Assembly: GCA_022495005.1 (NCBI GenBank)
Contig: JAGYXB010001335.1
Span: forward strand, 186,001-250,000
Direction of reading: 5' to 3'
Length of the DNA stretch: 64,000 nucleotides
Origin: Rhyacophila brunnea
Taxonomy: Eukaryota > Arthropoda > Insecta > Trichoptera > Rhyacophilidae
In this document: positions 9,786-21,970 of the stretch, piece after piece
Position numbering within the stretch: the stretch's first letter is position 1
Layout of the letters: every line of letters starts with the position of its first letter
Translations under genes and position numbers: made by a program
Notes under the pieces: generated by a model
Database searches by the model: none
What the model saw: the letters and a program-made list of their open reading frames with translations, nothing else
Told to the model about the DNA's origin: nothing

Positions 9786-10050
9786 TGTTCCTCTGGACAA
9801 TCTCGAGTTTTAAGCATTCCTGATTTTTTTTTCTGAAAAACTAAAAAAACTTCCAAACAAAGTTTGGACTATTTGGAGCTCATATAAATGATGCATCACC
9901 TTTTATTTTTTTGTTTCAGTGTATGTATTTCAATAAACGAGATATATACACTCTTATAAAACCCCCTAAATTGTCCACAGGAACATGTCCATGTATGTTC
10001 CGTTGGACATATGGTCATGTTCTTCTGGACAGTATTGTTCCTCAGGACAG
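9786..10050. repeat. Cluster of TGTTCCTCTGGACA-like motifs
   Basis: Five related 14-15-mers occur: 9786-9800, 9971-9985 (inverted), 9996-10010, 10019-10032 and 10036-10050. Four point one way and one the other. They could be the ends of an unrecognised element or a degenerate minisatellite. Confidence 0.45.
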
Positions 10051-10613
10051 CATAATCATTTTTAACTTATGAATAAAATAACCTATATATACAACGATAT
10101 TCTTTACTCTAAATTTTTCATTTAAATTGACAATAAAAATAATATCTTTATGATATACATAAGTACTATTTAATGAGACAAACATAGTAAAAATTTATAC
10201 ATACTTATATACAATCCAGATCGTGTCGAATTGGCACAATTCTAAATCGTCATCAAAAAGTAAAAACTGAATTTATTAAAACGGAATCGGCGAGTTCTTT
10301 CAATGAATGAACGCCACTGGCAAAATTTGCGGCGCATCTCGAAGGCAAACAAACACGACCAACAAACGGACAATACCAACTAACATTATCTTGGAATATC
10401 ACTAACAACTCCAAGCCAGTCGGGGAGGATTGTCTTTGGTAAGCTCCACTCAACGGTAATGAGCACTTAGTGGGTAGAAGAAGAGACTTATTATACCTAA
10501 ACCTACCTGATTATTATTAAACATGGCTATTCGCACATACGGATAAAGCTAAAGCCATGGTAAAACCGCTTTGAAAGAAAATGCGGTAATTGGACACCTG
10601 TGAAGTTGTCTTA
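10051..10613. other. Spacer with unassigned minus-strand ORF
   Basis: A 66-codon minus-strand open frame (10253-10453) contains PFVGRVCLPSRCAANFASG. Its region has higher GC than the flanks. I do not recognise it and see no splice context, so it is not called as a gene. Confidence 0.3.
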
Positions 10614-10947
10614 GGCCCGTTTCAGACGGGACACCGGTGTCGCGTTCGATATAATATAGGAGGCCTTTGTATTCGAATAAACGGGCCATTGTATATGAAT
10701 GCCCCAGAGCTAATGAGTCTACGCATGATTTCGCGTTATAAATTAGAACATAAAACTGGCTGCGGTAATAAAAACAACTGTATCGGTGGCTTGAGAATTT
10801 AGCGGCCGACGGAAAAGTGTACCTGACACGCGTTGACTCATTAGCTTCGGGGCGTTCATAAACATAATACAAAGGTTCCTTTATTCGAACACAAAGGCCT
10901 CCTTATTATATACGAGCGCGACACCAGTGTCCCGTCTGAAACGGGCC
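10614..10947 (+). mobile_element. Palindromic PIF/Harbinger-like MITE, copy 1
   Basis: Termini GGCCCGTTTCAGACGGG and its complement, flanked by TTA on both sides (10611-10613, 10948-10950). The arms extend over 100 bp, so nearly the whole element folds back. Only about 100 bp in the middle is unpaired. Other copies: 18915-19227 and 34329-34668. TTA targets and GG..CC termini suggest PIF/Harbinger, by inference. Confidence 0.85.
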
Positions 10948-10950
10948 TTA

Positions 10951-11511
10951 TCGAATAATATAGCGTTGGGTATGTGGTATTTTTACCAGAGCTAGCAAAA
11001 CAATAGGTCTAAAAATTACACACTTGTATGGCGTTAAATCTAGCGTTTTTTCTACCGCAAAATGCCTCAAATCTACCATAAAACGTTAAAATTAATTGAC
11101 TCATTCATTTGAAGATGTACCTATACTTACGCCCTATTAATTTCATAGATATAAAACAATACATTGCACATAATTATCAAGACCCTCAAACAGTGCCTGG
11201 AAAATAAATAAATTGACATGGGTAAAAGATTTCGACAAATTAAGTATTAATTTTTAAATGTATTTATGTTCATGAGCGAACATTAAGTACCAAGTTTAAG
11301 ACGTTTACTACATGAGATGACAAATATAATTAAAAATAAGCCTGTAATATTATTTATTTATGAGATACCATTATATAACTAAAAACTGAATTTAAAAAAA
11401 CCGCGCCATAAAAACAGACTTATACAAAATGATTAGGCGCGAATTATATTATGGTGCATGTCGTCTACTATCACGTGACATCACTGAAAGCAGCCGATAC
11501 GGGAAAAAAGT
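10951..11511. other. AT-rich spacer
   Basis: No gene or recognised repeat seen. Confidence 0.5.
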
Positions 11512-11519
11512 GTGTAATG

Positions 11520-11749
11520 CAGGGCTCGAAATGGACCGTAATGCACCGGAGCGCCGTTACGGTTCAAAAAATCTCCAAAATTATCGCTCCGTCTCGTGGA
11601 AATATTAATTTGACCGCCTGAGCTAGATATGTCATATAATAAAAAATCTAGCAGACTTATTTTTATAAAATACATATACAATTAGATTACAACGTTAAAA
11701 TTTTCATAACGAGCGCTCCGGTTCGTAAAATTTTCCATTTCGAGCTCTG
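11520..11749 (-). mobile_element. hAT-type MITE, CAGSGCTCGAAAT family, copy 2
   Basis: Reverse orientation relative to the copy at 2527. Termini CAGGGCTCGAAATGG and CCATTTCGAGCTCTG, with perfect 8-bp target duplication GTGTAATG (11512-11519, 11750-11757). Confidence 0.9.
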
Positions 11750-11757
11750 GTGTAATG

Positions 11758-13890
11758 TCGTTTTTCTTGGTGTTTAAAATGTTATCAGACTGCTGCTCTC
11801 ATCCCGTAGCACATTTTGAACCTTTAAAGTTTAAACGAACATTGTCAGTTAGCAAAATCTGCCGAAATCACCAGAACAACAATGAGGTCACCTCACGTTT
11901 TACCGCACTGCATCGACACCTACATGACTCAATGGACGTTTTTATCATCTTCTACATGCCTACACTTTTCGACTGACATGTCAAAATCACGTTTATTTGT
12001 TTTTAGCGATTGGCACTATGTATTTTCTATAGGAATGTTGTATATTATCTATGGTCTGCAGGTTGGGTTCTGTTCAAAATATTATCTATGAATATAACAT
12101 CGCAAGTAATTTTAACGTACGCACACGTAGAAACTGTTAAAATTAATTTTAATCAGCATGACTAATGAATAATAATTAAAAATACTAATACATTATAGTA
12201 TTTTATAGTATCCATCATTGAATTTACAGAGGTAGTGGTCGTTCAAAATATTCTGCAGAATGACGAAACCATATACTAAATTTGTCGCCGTGACAGCGTG
12301 ATAGACCGTGACATGCACCCTGATGTATTTCGCGCTTTAGTGACAAGGTAGTAATTACACCGGGTGGCCTAAAAATACCCCATTTTATATAGTCGAATAT
12401 GTTTTTAATTATTTACGGAATATTAAATTATGCTTGTCGACTAATGCATGACACTAATGTGGCGAACGAATCTAGGTACGACGTGAAATTACTTTCAGTT
12501 ATTTTCAGCATTCGTCATAGTAACCTTCATAAACGTATATATTTATTTAACTTTGTTTGGTTTTGAAATTTTCATTATTTTTAATTTTACTATTTATGTA
12601 TGACTGTTTATGACTCGTTTTTTTATTTTAAGTTACTTGATTTATAAACATGTTATTAACCACACTATAATGACAATTATCGTAAAAGGATTTTATTACC
12701 GTAATCTTCTCTTCGAATTTATAACTACACCGTATTTGTCAGTTCAGCGGTTTTATCTGTCAGTTTTACCTTTCGCATTTACATAGGCGTTTTATTTACA
12801 AATTTAAATATGCCATACCTCACTGGCAGACAAAATAAATGACATTTAGGTTGTGAAATGCAAAGGGCTTTACTCTGTCAAGATAGTTTCTAAAATCGTG
12901 CCGCCCACTCTCGGCATTTAAACTCACGATTTTTGCCATCGTAATAAAATTTGCTTGTATTGCTTTCCCTCAGAGGAAAGTTTCTTTATTGTTTAATATT
13001 ACTTCATGTTTTCTATGCAAGAATCACGCAAATGGTGTTAAACACTGTAAATCATAAAAAAGCATCAATTATTGTCTTGTAGTTATGGCGGCTGTTAATC
13101 GAATACTATTAATTAGCCTTTTACGTAGACTTCTTTTTAGGGATAAGTATTACTTAATTATAATATGTATCTTAACGGCCCACGTGCTCCGCGTAGGTCA
13201 AAATGGAGATTTTATGGTATTTTCAAAGCATGATTCTGGACATTCTTTAAACGTTGTAGATAATCTATTTATATAATTTTGAAGCCTTATTATCATTTAT
13301 ATTTATTTTAAACATTATTTGATGACTACATAAAGTATTTTTATTATATAAAATAGTATTCTTTTAAACCTATCGATCTAATGTTTTAGAATATAGTCAT
13401 ATTTCACGTGTTTGAACATGTAGTTAACCGATTTTTTTTAACGGTACATGTTCAAACACGCGCGTTAACATGATCTTACTACTTCAGTTATAGTTTGACA
13501 ATTTATGGCTACGGCCGTATGTTGTAGCTTAACCAATGGGAAATGCCAAAAGAAATCGCGTATTTCAAAAAAATACTACCTTATTCTTAGTTTAATAATT
13601 ATTATAAAACATTCATTATTCGTAGGCTGTTTATCACACTTGAATGGTCAAAGACATAGTTTATAATCAGTATCTTTAGAATTATCCTCAAATGTGTTAA
13701 TCTTGCCCATTTTTTGAATAATAAAATGCCTAATTCTTGTAAAATTTGGGATCACAGAGATTATCAATATATTTTTTTATCGTAAATATTTCACTATAAT
13801 AATGTCAACATAAATTTGACTAATGGTTTTATGAATGCGTTTAAAAATTAATAAATGTAATGTAATGTCCATAACATACCAAAACTATAA
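11758..13890. other. Long AT-rich spacer
   Basis: No recognised gene. A hairpin with arms CGTGTTTGAACATGTA and TACATGTTCAAACACG lies at about 13409-13461. Small open frames at 11755-12091 and 13085-13276 begin with ATG but have no recognisable domain or clear splice donor. Confidence 0.4.
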
Positions 13891-13892
13891 TG

Positions 13893-14045
13893 GTTTGGTT
13901 AAGGCTTAGTTGATTTTTAAAAACAAACCAACACCATCTGTAAATTGTAGTTTTAGTTCAGCGAAAGCAAATACGTTTGACTGATTTTAATGTCCACTAT
14001 TAATGACGGATTTTAACAGCCTACCTCCACCCTTAGCCACTGGTG
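13893..14045 (+). repeat. GTTTGG-TAGGCAGG short repeat (family D), copy 1
   Basis: A diverged copy of a ~165 bp family that ends CAGCCTACCTCCACCCTT..GCCACTG. No coding capacity. Confidence 0.6.
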
Positions 14046-14615
14046 TCTTGTACATCTGATTTTTATACGACATGAGCGGGATGGGAACGCAACGCATGGC
14101 TATAGGTATTATCCAAACAAAGTGCAGATTTCTAGTTGGAATTAATTTGAATTAAAACACAGTAAAAAAACTCTACATGCTAGAAATTCCTGTATCACTA
14201 GTAATGGATTGATTAAAATGCTCTATTTTTACTATAGGAAGTGGAATGAATAAACTTGTTGAGTATTCGGGTCGTTTTTAATTTTGGGAAACACAACATC
14301 CAGAGTAAAGATAATTCCATCTATAGCTTCCGCTCGCTGGCGTGTATCTAAATTTAAAATTTGTATTTATAACATCTTTAGAATTGAAAATATCGTTTTT
14401 ATCGTCAACAAATAATTAACACCTAAATAATAATATTGAAAAGATTATTTAAATTAATAGAACAAGTTGTAGAAAGCCATTTAGAATCTCCCAAATAGAA
14501 TATATTTTGTGTTTGATAAAAATGATAACCTATACAAATAATTTTGTCTAAAATAGTGGGATAAGAAAAGAAGAAAAATGTCCTCGCATATTAAAAATTG
14601 TAGAATGTAACAAAT
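14046..14615. other. AT-rich spacer
   Basis: No gene or recognised repeat seen. Confidence 0.5.
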
Positions 14616-14619
14616 TAAA

Positions 14620-14885
14620 GCCAATACAAAACTGCTGAACATTCAAAGTGAGAAGATTTACGTGCTCATCTCTCCCATGGGTACCTTAACTTAAAGTCAT
14701 GTAAATTCAGTCAAAGCATATTTGAGTGCATGTCGACCTTAGTCTTGGGTAACTGCTCCTGAGACATTCCCAGTCATAAAAAATGATGCTTCACACCTGA
14801 CGTAAGGTCCCGTGATACGCTAGCTTGAGACCCGGTGTGGTGCGGGGCGGGTTGTTTGGTGGGGCAATTAACTTCAATGTCCTCG
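14620..14885 (-). repeat. Unclassified interspersed repeat, copy 2
   Basis: Matches 6525-6775 in reverse complement, including CTGAGACATTCCCAGTCAT. The GTGTGGTGCGGGGCGGG segment near 14836 is a GC-rich peak. Confidence 0.6.
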
Positions 14886-15177
14886 TATATTAAGATTACG
14901 TATTTACTTTATAATTATGTATTTAAGTAACTTTGAAAATAAATATTTATTTTGATGTAACTTTTTCTGAAACTGTGGTCGTACAAAATATCGATTGAAT
15001 GACCGATGAGATCTGTTCGAGTAAAAACTTTTTATTTTCCCATTTTAAGTTTTTTTTTTGATCCAGCATACATAATTTGCGATTCTGACAACGTCAACTT
15101 TAACTGAAACTCATGCAAGTAGAATATATCAATGCCTGTGCATCTATTCTATACAGTTATACACAATATAGTTTTCG

Positions 15178-15390
15178 GCCGCTACGGCAGCTGTCTAGGG
15201 TAGGTTTGTGTCGAATTATTAGCACTTATTGTAACAATTACAATAAGTTAGCCGTCTAAACAGTCAAAACTGTCTATCTCGCTCTAAAATTTACCATAGC
15301 CAAGAGAGGTGCTGTTAAAACATAGCACTTAGTGTACCAGTAACAACTAATTTATTGTAATTGTTACGATAAGTGCTAATACTTCAATAT
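15178..15390. mobile_element. Hairpin element with AGCACTTATNGTAACAATTAC arms
   Basis: Arms at about 15215-15252 and 15347-15385 pair almost perfectly over some 38 bases. The outer GCTACGGCAGCTGTCTAGGG segment recurs in inverse at 53675-53725, next to the same AAGTGCTAATA motif, so this is a dispersed family. Confidence 0.55.
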
Positions 15391-15394
15391 AAAC

Positions 15395-15685
15395 CAGTGT
15401 TGCCAATCGTACTATGTACTAAATATAACAGTACCAATTAATATACTATGATTTTTTTAAATCAGGAAAAATTTGGAAATAGATGAAAAATTTCGCTAAA
15501 GTAACCCGGGAGAATTAAAATAGACCCCTTTTGTCTAAAAAACGAGACGTTAATTACTTAACATTTGAATTGTGTCTAAAAAAACGAGACGGTAATTACT
15601 TTACGCGGAATTTTTCGAAAATGCAAAGTATCCATTGGTCATTCCACGCGTATACTATAATTTTGGAGGCTCTGTACTATATATA
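15395..15685 (+). mobile_element. hAT-type MITE, CAGTGTTGCCA family, right end lost
   Basis: Left terminus CAGTGTTGCCAATCG and internal GGAGGCTCTGTACTATA match the complete element at 24020-24381. The last ~35 bp and the right terminus are missing. Confidence 0.65.
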
Positions 15686-15689
15686 ATAT

Positions 15690-17060
15690 AAATATAAAAA
15701 GCCTTTTTATTTCTTACAAACAAAAGTAAATGACGGTTAATTGACTATATCTAATGAATATATAATATATAACCTATGAATATATATATATTATGTATAT
15801 ATATATATATCTATCTATGATTGCATTATCTACTTATTTTCTAGTTTATATAAAATTAATTATTATTATTTTTGTATAGTACCTACATATATATACCTAT
15901 TAAGATTTTTTATTTTGTATATAATACTATTAGATAATGTTTATAAATTAGACAGTGATATGTAATTAGTTTGTTTGGTTTGTAAGAACCCCTCTTCGGG
16001 AGAAGGCCTCCTCCAAACTGGACTGTTTTTTGTACCACTTTGAAAATATGGCAGCACTGATACAAACCTTGAAAGCAGTCTTGTGTATAGAATAGATGCG
16101 TTGAAGTGATTTGGTTGAATACAAAAGTCGTAAAAAGTGCGTAGACAAATTAAGATATTTTCTAACTGTGTGCGTATCGTACGTATACCTAAAAGAATCG
16201 CACATTTAATTCAATTATTAGCCATGTAACTGCAGGAATCAATGAACGAAGCGATGTCTACCACTGGTTATGAAAGCAGTTAACTACCCACGCTAGCCAT
16301 CACGGGAGATTGTCCGAAACTCCAAGAAGTGGATCTGTCGAATTTATCTACCCACTCGCTCCGGCATAATGAATATCTATTCTACTAAATGTACTAAACT
16401 CGACTTAACTCAAATGCAAAACGGCCCAACGTACCAGATTAATGCAATGCACAGTGCCTGCCAACTTTTGGCACACGAACTTTATATTTACGAGGCTGTG
16501 CGACTGGTCAATGCATTCTCTAGAGATGTAGACATTTTTAGTGATGCGCTATGTATAAAATTCCATTTTATTGTTTAATTATTTTAATTTAATTTCTTTT
16601 GCTATACATTTTTTGGTTTGTTTTTATCTCTACTGATTTGATTTACCTGTACTTTTTATTCTAAATGTCATGTTGTGAACGTCTTGAATTAATAAATATG
16701 TAAATACCTACATATTATTTTCAACTTAATATATTAGTAGATTTAATTAAAAAATGTTTCTTTAAACGTAAGTAGGTACTTATTATAAATTAATTATTAA
16801 GCCATAGGGCATACACAATACGATTTTGTTGCCTTGAAAGAAGCGGCCTCCCTTTTTTAAGAGCCAACGGCAAAGTATAGGTTATTTGGTCAAACCTTCA
16901 ATTTACTGTTCGCGCGGGAACGGATATTAATCGACGGATTTTATTTGTTTAATATCTTGTAGTATCGAAAATGTTCTTCTTCACTAACATTAAATTTATA
17001 AATTATAATACTCACCCAGTATATTTGTGAACCAATCATTGATTGCTTAATCTTCAAACA
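15690..17060. other. Spacer with TA microsatellite
   Basis: A TA microsatellite occupies about 15775-15815. A minus-strand frame at 15966-16050 encodes LEEAFSRRG, which resembles the residual 3' end of some LINEs, but it is too short to call. An unassigned open frame lies at 16369-16578. Confidence 0.4.
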
Positions 17061-17066
17061 TTCAAC

Positions 17067-17690
17067 CACCATCATCATCATCAGGGGCGCGACAATCCGG
17101 TGTGGGTCCTGGCCTCCTCCAATAGCTCCCTCCACCTATCCCTATCCAGTGTGGCCGCTTTCCAATTTGGTACCCCCAGAATACGGCAGTCACTGGCAGC
17201 TCCATCTAACCAGCGAATCTTTGGCCTCCCTCTTCTTCTACGTCCTATTGGATTGCTGGACATCACTCTCTTTGCCGGTTCATTGTCATTCATACGGTGC
17301 ACATGACCTAGCCATCGCAGTCTCCCAATCTTAATTGATTGAACTGCGCTGCAATCTTCGTACAGCCCGTAGAGCTCAGCATTATATCTTCTCCTCCAAT
17401 TGGTGCCATCCCTGATCGGTCCATATATACGGCGGAGAATTTTTCTTTCAAAGATGTTCAGGGCTCGTTCATTTCGCAGAGTTAATGTCCAGTTTTCCGA
17501 TGCTTAGGTGAGCACTGGCTTTACAAGTGTCTTGTAAAGAGTGCTTTTAGTTCGGCGAGATAGTAAGCGGGACTTAAAATGTCTTAACAGACCAAAGTAG
17601 CATTTATTCGCAGACATGATTCTCTTGTTGATTTCTTCTGTAATATCATTATGTCTGTATAATACCTTGGATCTCTTGTAACTCGAAATA
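17067..17690 (-). pseudogene. LINE ORF2 C-terminus with one nonsense mutation
   Basis: Reading down the minus strand from about 17690, the frame gives NKRIMSANKCYFGLLRHF, LYKTLVKPVLT, a TAA in place of the expected tyrosine, then ASENWTL, ILRRIYGPIRDGTNWRRRY, IGRLRWLGHVHRMNDNEPAK, RRRRGRPKIRWLDG and finally LEEARTHTGL before TGA. This is the thumb and C-terminal region of a common arthropod LINE reverse transcriptase. Only one stop interrupts about 200 codons, so the insertion is fairly recent. The polymerase core is absent (5' truncation). The 3' end runs into a TGA repeat (17067-17083 on this strand), typical of RTE-like elements. Confidence 0.9.
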
Positions 17691-17699
17691 ATGACAGTG

Positions 17700-18353
17700 A
17701 AATGTAACACGTACAAATTACATGTAACCACATTAACGTACGATCGATGCTTAAAATTCTTCAGTATTTCGCCTGTCTTCAGGGTTTAAAAAAAACTTTT
17801 TGATAACTAAATAAAAACTAGAAAATTGACGAAAATATATCCACCTCCCTCTTATTATCCATGGTTTGTTTAATTCATATAAGTATTAATTATTGTTTTC
17901 TACACAAAATAATCTTGAATATTTGCATTTTTTCCGTTTTCTTGTAGTGTATTATTAATGTGTAAAATTATTATCGTATCAATATACATACTTGGTGTTA
18001 TGTCTTAACTAATTAATTCTTCTCCCAAGTATTTTTATTACTGGCAATGAAATGGATACCAAAGTGAAAGCTTATCTTTTTTATACGTTATATTATTTTA
18101 TTATGATGACTTGATGAATGATCGTTTATTTTCTCGCTAAGAAAGATGGATGTGTATTATAGTCATATCATAAATTACGAAGGGTCTCGCATGGCCACTT
18201 TATAAAACGGTGTGGGCGACCAGCTTAAGTTCAGATATGACCTGACATAATGTAATACGAGCACGTAAATAGTCGGACTATTACGAACGTAGGTATGTAT
18301 AATAATAATAATAATATTATTATAAAACATGGTATGCAGAGATGGGTAGACTT
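17700..18353. other. AT-rich spacer
   Basis: No gene seen. A TAATAATAA run lies at about 18299-18322. Confidence 0.5.
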
Positions 18354-18356
18354 TAA

Positions 18357-18911
18357 GGCATAAAGCCCATTGACGCAGCGAGTGCGGCGCTCGCGCAAAA
18401 TTTCTACAAGTGGCGCATAAATCATCGAAAAGACAACGTAATCAAATACGCCAGCGCCCACTGGATTTGACGACGCATTTTACGCGCGCGCCGCATGAAT
18501 CATCGTTTTTTTCGCGAATCACCGCTTCTCGGCGATACGAATGAAAGAAAATACAATGGAGTCCATTCATTGAACACAGCGAGTAAAAACACGCTGCGCG
18601 AGACATTGTCGATCGACGGGCGGAAAGCAATTATTTAATTACAGAGAAGTCATTGTTTTATTTTATTGCGTGTTCAGTTTATCGCTGGTTGAATAATGTC
18701 ATCGTAAATTTTAATTACAAGCCCCGAAATAATATAACATTTTTATTGCTTTGTTATGAGAGGCGCTGTAATAATATTTATTTTGTGCTGCTTGGGCCGC
18801 TTATAACATAGGTGAAGAGTAATGCGCGGGAAGAGACGTGTGATTATGGTTATGAATAAACACTGCATACGCGGACTTCGCGCGCCCGACGCGTTCTGTG
18901 GGCATCATCGC
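18357..18911 (+). mobile_element. TAA-flanked TIR element, family T, copy 1
   Basis: Starts GGCATAAAGCCCATTGACGC after TAA (18354-18356). The right end is diverged but recognisable, stopping at TAA (18912-18914). About 500 bp is shared with 60356-60895, including CGCCAGCGC..CACTGGATTTGACG. The open frames on the minus strand here are not preserved in the other copy. Confidence 0.75.
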
Positions 18912-18914
18912 TAA

Positions 18915-19227
18915 GGCTCGTTTCAGACGGGACACCGGTGTCGCGCTCGATATAATATAGGAGGCGTTTGTATTATGTTTATAAACGCCCCAAAGCTAAT
19001 AAGTCAACTTTTAATTTCGCGTTATAAATTAGACATTAAACTGGCTGCGGTAATAAAAACAAGTGTAGTGGCTTGAGAATGTAGCGGCCGACGGAAAAGT
19101 GTACCGGACACGCGTTGACTCATTAGCTCTGGGTGTTCATAACATAATACAAAGGCCCCTTTATTCGAATAAAAAGGGATCCTATATTATATCGAGCGCG
19201 ATACCGGTGTCCCGTCTGAAACGGGTC
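18915..19227 (+). mobile_element. Palindromic PIF/Harbinger-like MITE, copy 2
   Basis: Termini GGCTCGTTTCAGACGGG and CCCGTCTGAAACGGGTC. It abuts the preceding element, sharing the TAA at 18912-18914. Right flank is TAT, so the target duplication has decayed. Confidence 0.8.
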
Positions 19228-20580
19228 TATCACTCCCGTTCCTGGAATATCATCTTAGGTTAACTAGCCCAGTAAACTGAAAATATTATTTCGGCTATGT
19301 ATTTCTAGAATATCTATTTAAAATGTTATTGTTTTGAAAATTGATAGGATTATCCAGTAAATACATATAATTGATAGATATCCATCAGATTTTATTTACC
19401 TGTTGGTGGCGCTGTTAGTAATTTAAGGTGCTGGTGGATTACGCATCTTAAGTGGGGGGGGGGGGAGTTTACACAGGATGCCAGACACTGACCTTTATCT
19501 TGAGAGCGCTGGCGCGCGCTGGAGCCGGTTCGATATTCACGCACTCACGCACTGCTAAACGGACGCTTCGGAATATCACTCTCGCGGTTTCACTTGGTTT
19601 TAGGATGAATGATGATGACAAGTTCAGGATGGATGATAGACGCGACGTTCGCTCAAACCGTATCAGATTTAGCGCAACGAAAGTCGAACATGTTTTTTGA
19701 GTTACTCTGTTGACGCGTCCTCGTTCGTATCAGATAGAGCGCGATAGCTTTAACAAGTCTACGCGCATCTGCTGTCTTTAAGTAACTAAAACTTAACTTT
19801 CATCACGGTCGATCATGATGACCCGTGACTGCTGGTCGCCTGGTTTTGTGACAATAATAAATAAGGATTCGAGGGTAGGTAGGAAGAAAGGATGAATGCG
19901 ACCAAAATTGGCCCAACCATCTGTCATAAATTAATGGAGTTTACTAATGAGATATTATATCTATGATATCAGTCTTTAAAAGTTATTAATGATTGGTGGG
20001 TAATGGAGTTTTTACCAACTTTATTGTATTGATTTATTATATAAGTTAAAGTTAAGATTGTTCGTTGCCAGTGTGTGTGCCAGTATACACAGTGCCTGAA
20101 GATGCCGAAAGGCGAAACCCGGGTCGCAAAAACGACTCAAATGGAATAGTAAAAAACTTAAATGCATTAGAATTTTAATTTAATTGAATTTTCGCTACAC
20201 ACGAAAAGCCAAGTACGTTTCTTTTCTTCGCGCCCTGTCAGTTTTGGTGGTTGACCCTGTTCTGCATTATTAAGGTAACGTATTGTTCGCCATCCCACTC
20301 TCGTTTTAATGATTGGTTTGTCTGCCAGCAAAGTCATTGTCTGAATTGCATTGCGGCCTGCCCTTTATGCATGCACTCAGAATACCCGCTTTTATCTGAC
20401 GCTGTTCTGTTTATTATGATGAAGTGAAGTACCCCTCTCGGCTTGCGGGCACGCATTTGCATATCAATGTTTTATTTATTGGTCTGACTGTCCAGCATTC
20501 TAAAGGTTGGCAATTATGAATTCCGATCCAGTAATTAATACGACCAACAGAAGGAACGTTAATTTACCACTGACCATAAT
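19228..20580. other. Spacer with poly-G tract and GCCTGAAGAT repeat
   Basis: A run of 12 G lies at 19454-19465. The GCCTGAAGATGCCGAAAGGCG repeat copy 2 lies at 20093-20185. An 82-codon plus-strand frame (19452-19700) starts beside the poly-G and has no recognisable domain. Confidence 0.4.
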
Positions 20581-20726
20581 GCCGGGTCCACACCGAAAAC
20601 AAGTCGCGCGACAACTCGTTAAATTTTACGATAAGCATGATAATTATCGTAAAATTTCTTAAGCAATTATGATAATTATCGTAAAATTTAACGAGTTGTC
20701 GCGCGACTTGTTGCCGGTGTGGCCGC
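20581..20726. mobile_element. Palindromic foldback MITE
   Basis: Arms of roughly 65 bp (GCCGGGTCCACACCGAAAAC, then AAGTCGCGCGACAACTCG, TTAAATTTTACGATAA) meet almost without a loop. No target duplication was identified. Confidence 0.8.
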
Positions 20727-20768
20727 ACTTTAAGACAGTTGCAAAGGGCCGAGGTATGTTGTTGCTAT

Positions 20769-21409
20769 TAGGGATTGCAATACCCGCATTTCAAAACCGG
20801 TATAAATTATTTATCGATACCGAAATACCGGTTTCAATAATCCAAGATACCGGTATTTTCGGTAGTAAGAAAGCATATACTTTTATGTTTTTTGAAAACG
20901 AATTTAATGATATTATTTTTTATGGCAAATATGTCCAATAATTATTTTATTATTATGGATCCAACGTTGATAGTACTACATCTAAAAAATGTTGAATTTG
21001 ATATAGATTTTCCTGTACCTGGACTTTGTACAAATATCAGTTCTAAAATATTATGGTATTATAGCTATATTTATCGATAGGTACTTTTTTTTACTATAAT
21101 CAGCGCTCGAAATAGAAAATTTTACGAACCGGAGCGCTCGATGATTTTACGAAAATATTAACATAGTTATCTAATTTTTTTTGTTTTATGACCGATCTAG
21201 CTCAGACGGTCAGATTATTTTCCTACGAGATTTTATTAATCGGAACGGCGCTCCGGTGCGTTTCGGTCCATTTCGAGCCCTGAGTCTATAATATTGTTTG
21301 ACGAATACCGGTTTTAATACCGGTATTAAATAAGAAATACCGGTATTGATACATTCATTCTTATCTTGATTATTTTATTTATTTATTGGATTGGTTATTG
21401 CAATCCCTA
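20769..21409 (+). mobile_element. hAT-type MITE, TAGGGATTGCAATACC family, copy 1
   Basis: Termini TAGGGATTGCAATACC and GGTTATTGCAATCCCTA, with a 6/8 target duplication (GTTGCTAT, GTTAATAT). Sub-terminal parts are built from repeated ACCGGTATT palindromes. A second hAT MITE is nested at 21101-21282. The open frames at 20669-21080 are chance frames. Confidence 0.8.
21101..21282 (+). mobile_element. hAT-type MITE, CAGSGCTCGAAAT family, copy 3 (nested)
   Basis: Termini CAGCGCTCGAAATAG and CCATTTCGAGCCCTG. It lies inside the TAGGGATTGCAATACC element. The duplication is imperfect: ACTATAAT on the left and TCTATAAT two bases beyond the right end. Confidence 0.85.
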
Positions 21410-21560
21410 GTTAATATCCGACATAAATAGTGCATACTAAACTTTGTCAGTTAAACGTATTCGTTTTCATATCATAGAACTAAGACTACGATGTGTAGAT
21501 AGCGTTTGTTTACAGTATTTAAAATTCAATTAAGCCCTGGCTAATCCAAGCCATATCAAA
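21410..21560 (-). repeat. Family D repeat, copy 2
   Basis: ATCCGACATAAATAGTGCA..ACTAAACTTTGTCAG through to GGCTAATCCAAGCCAT matches family D in reverse. It starts at the border of the preceding hAT element and has lost its GCCACTG end. Confidence 0.7.
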
Positions 21561-21804
21561 ATATTCTTTTATCAATCTATAAAACATCGAAAACTATGCC
21601 ATTTGATTAAGCCATACATCATTTTAGATATTTTATAGATAGAATAATATTTTTTAATGGATTATAGTTTGGTCTAGGCAGGGATTAATAAAAAGTAACT
21701 AACGTTTGTAATATGTATATATTCTTAATTCAATGAAAACAAATAAGTATGACTGAAAAGGTGTGTACTTTTTTTGTCGGATCGCCCATAGCATACGTAA
21801 AGTA

Positions 21805-21970
21805 TTATGGTTTTGGTTTAGGCAGGGTTTCATTGAATTTTTAAAACTAACCAGCACATTCTGCAAATTGTATTCTTCGTTCAGCGAAAACAAATAATTA
21901 TGACTGACAAAGTTTGGTGTGCACTATTTATGTCGAATCTTAACAGTCTACATTCACCCCTCGCCACTAG
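21805..21970 (+). repeat. Family D repeat, copy 3
   Basis: ATTATGGTTTTGGTTTAGGC to CACCCCTCGCCACTAG. It lies about 250 bp from copy 2 in the opposite orientation. Confidence 0.75.

Noticed and set aside
10549..10872. Open frames on both strands, 70 and 107 codons
   Set aside because: They lie wholly or mostly inside a near-complete palindrome (PIF-like MITE), so mirrored frames are expected and are not conserved in the other two copies.
18231..18630. Minus-strand frames in the family T element
   Set aside because: The homologous copy at 60356-60895 breaks these frames.
20669..21080. Plus-strand frames of 90 and 62 codons
   Set aside because: They cross the border of the palindrome and the hAT MITE and reflect repeated ACCGGTATT units.
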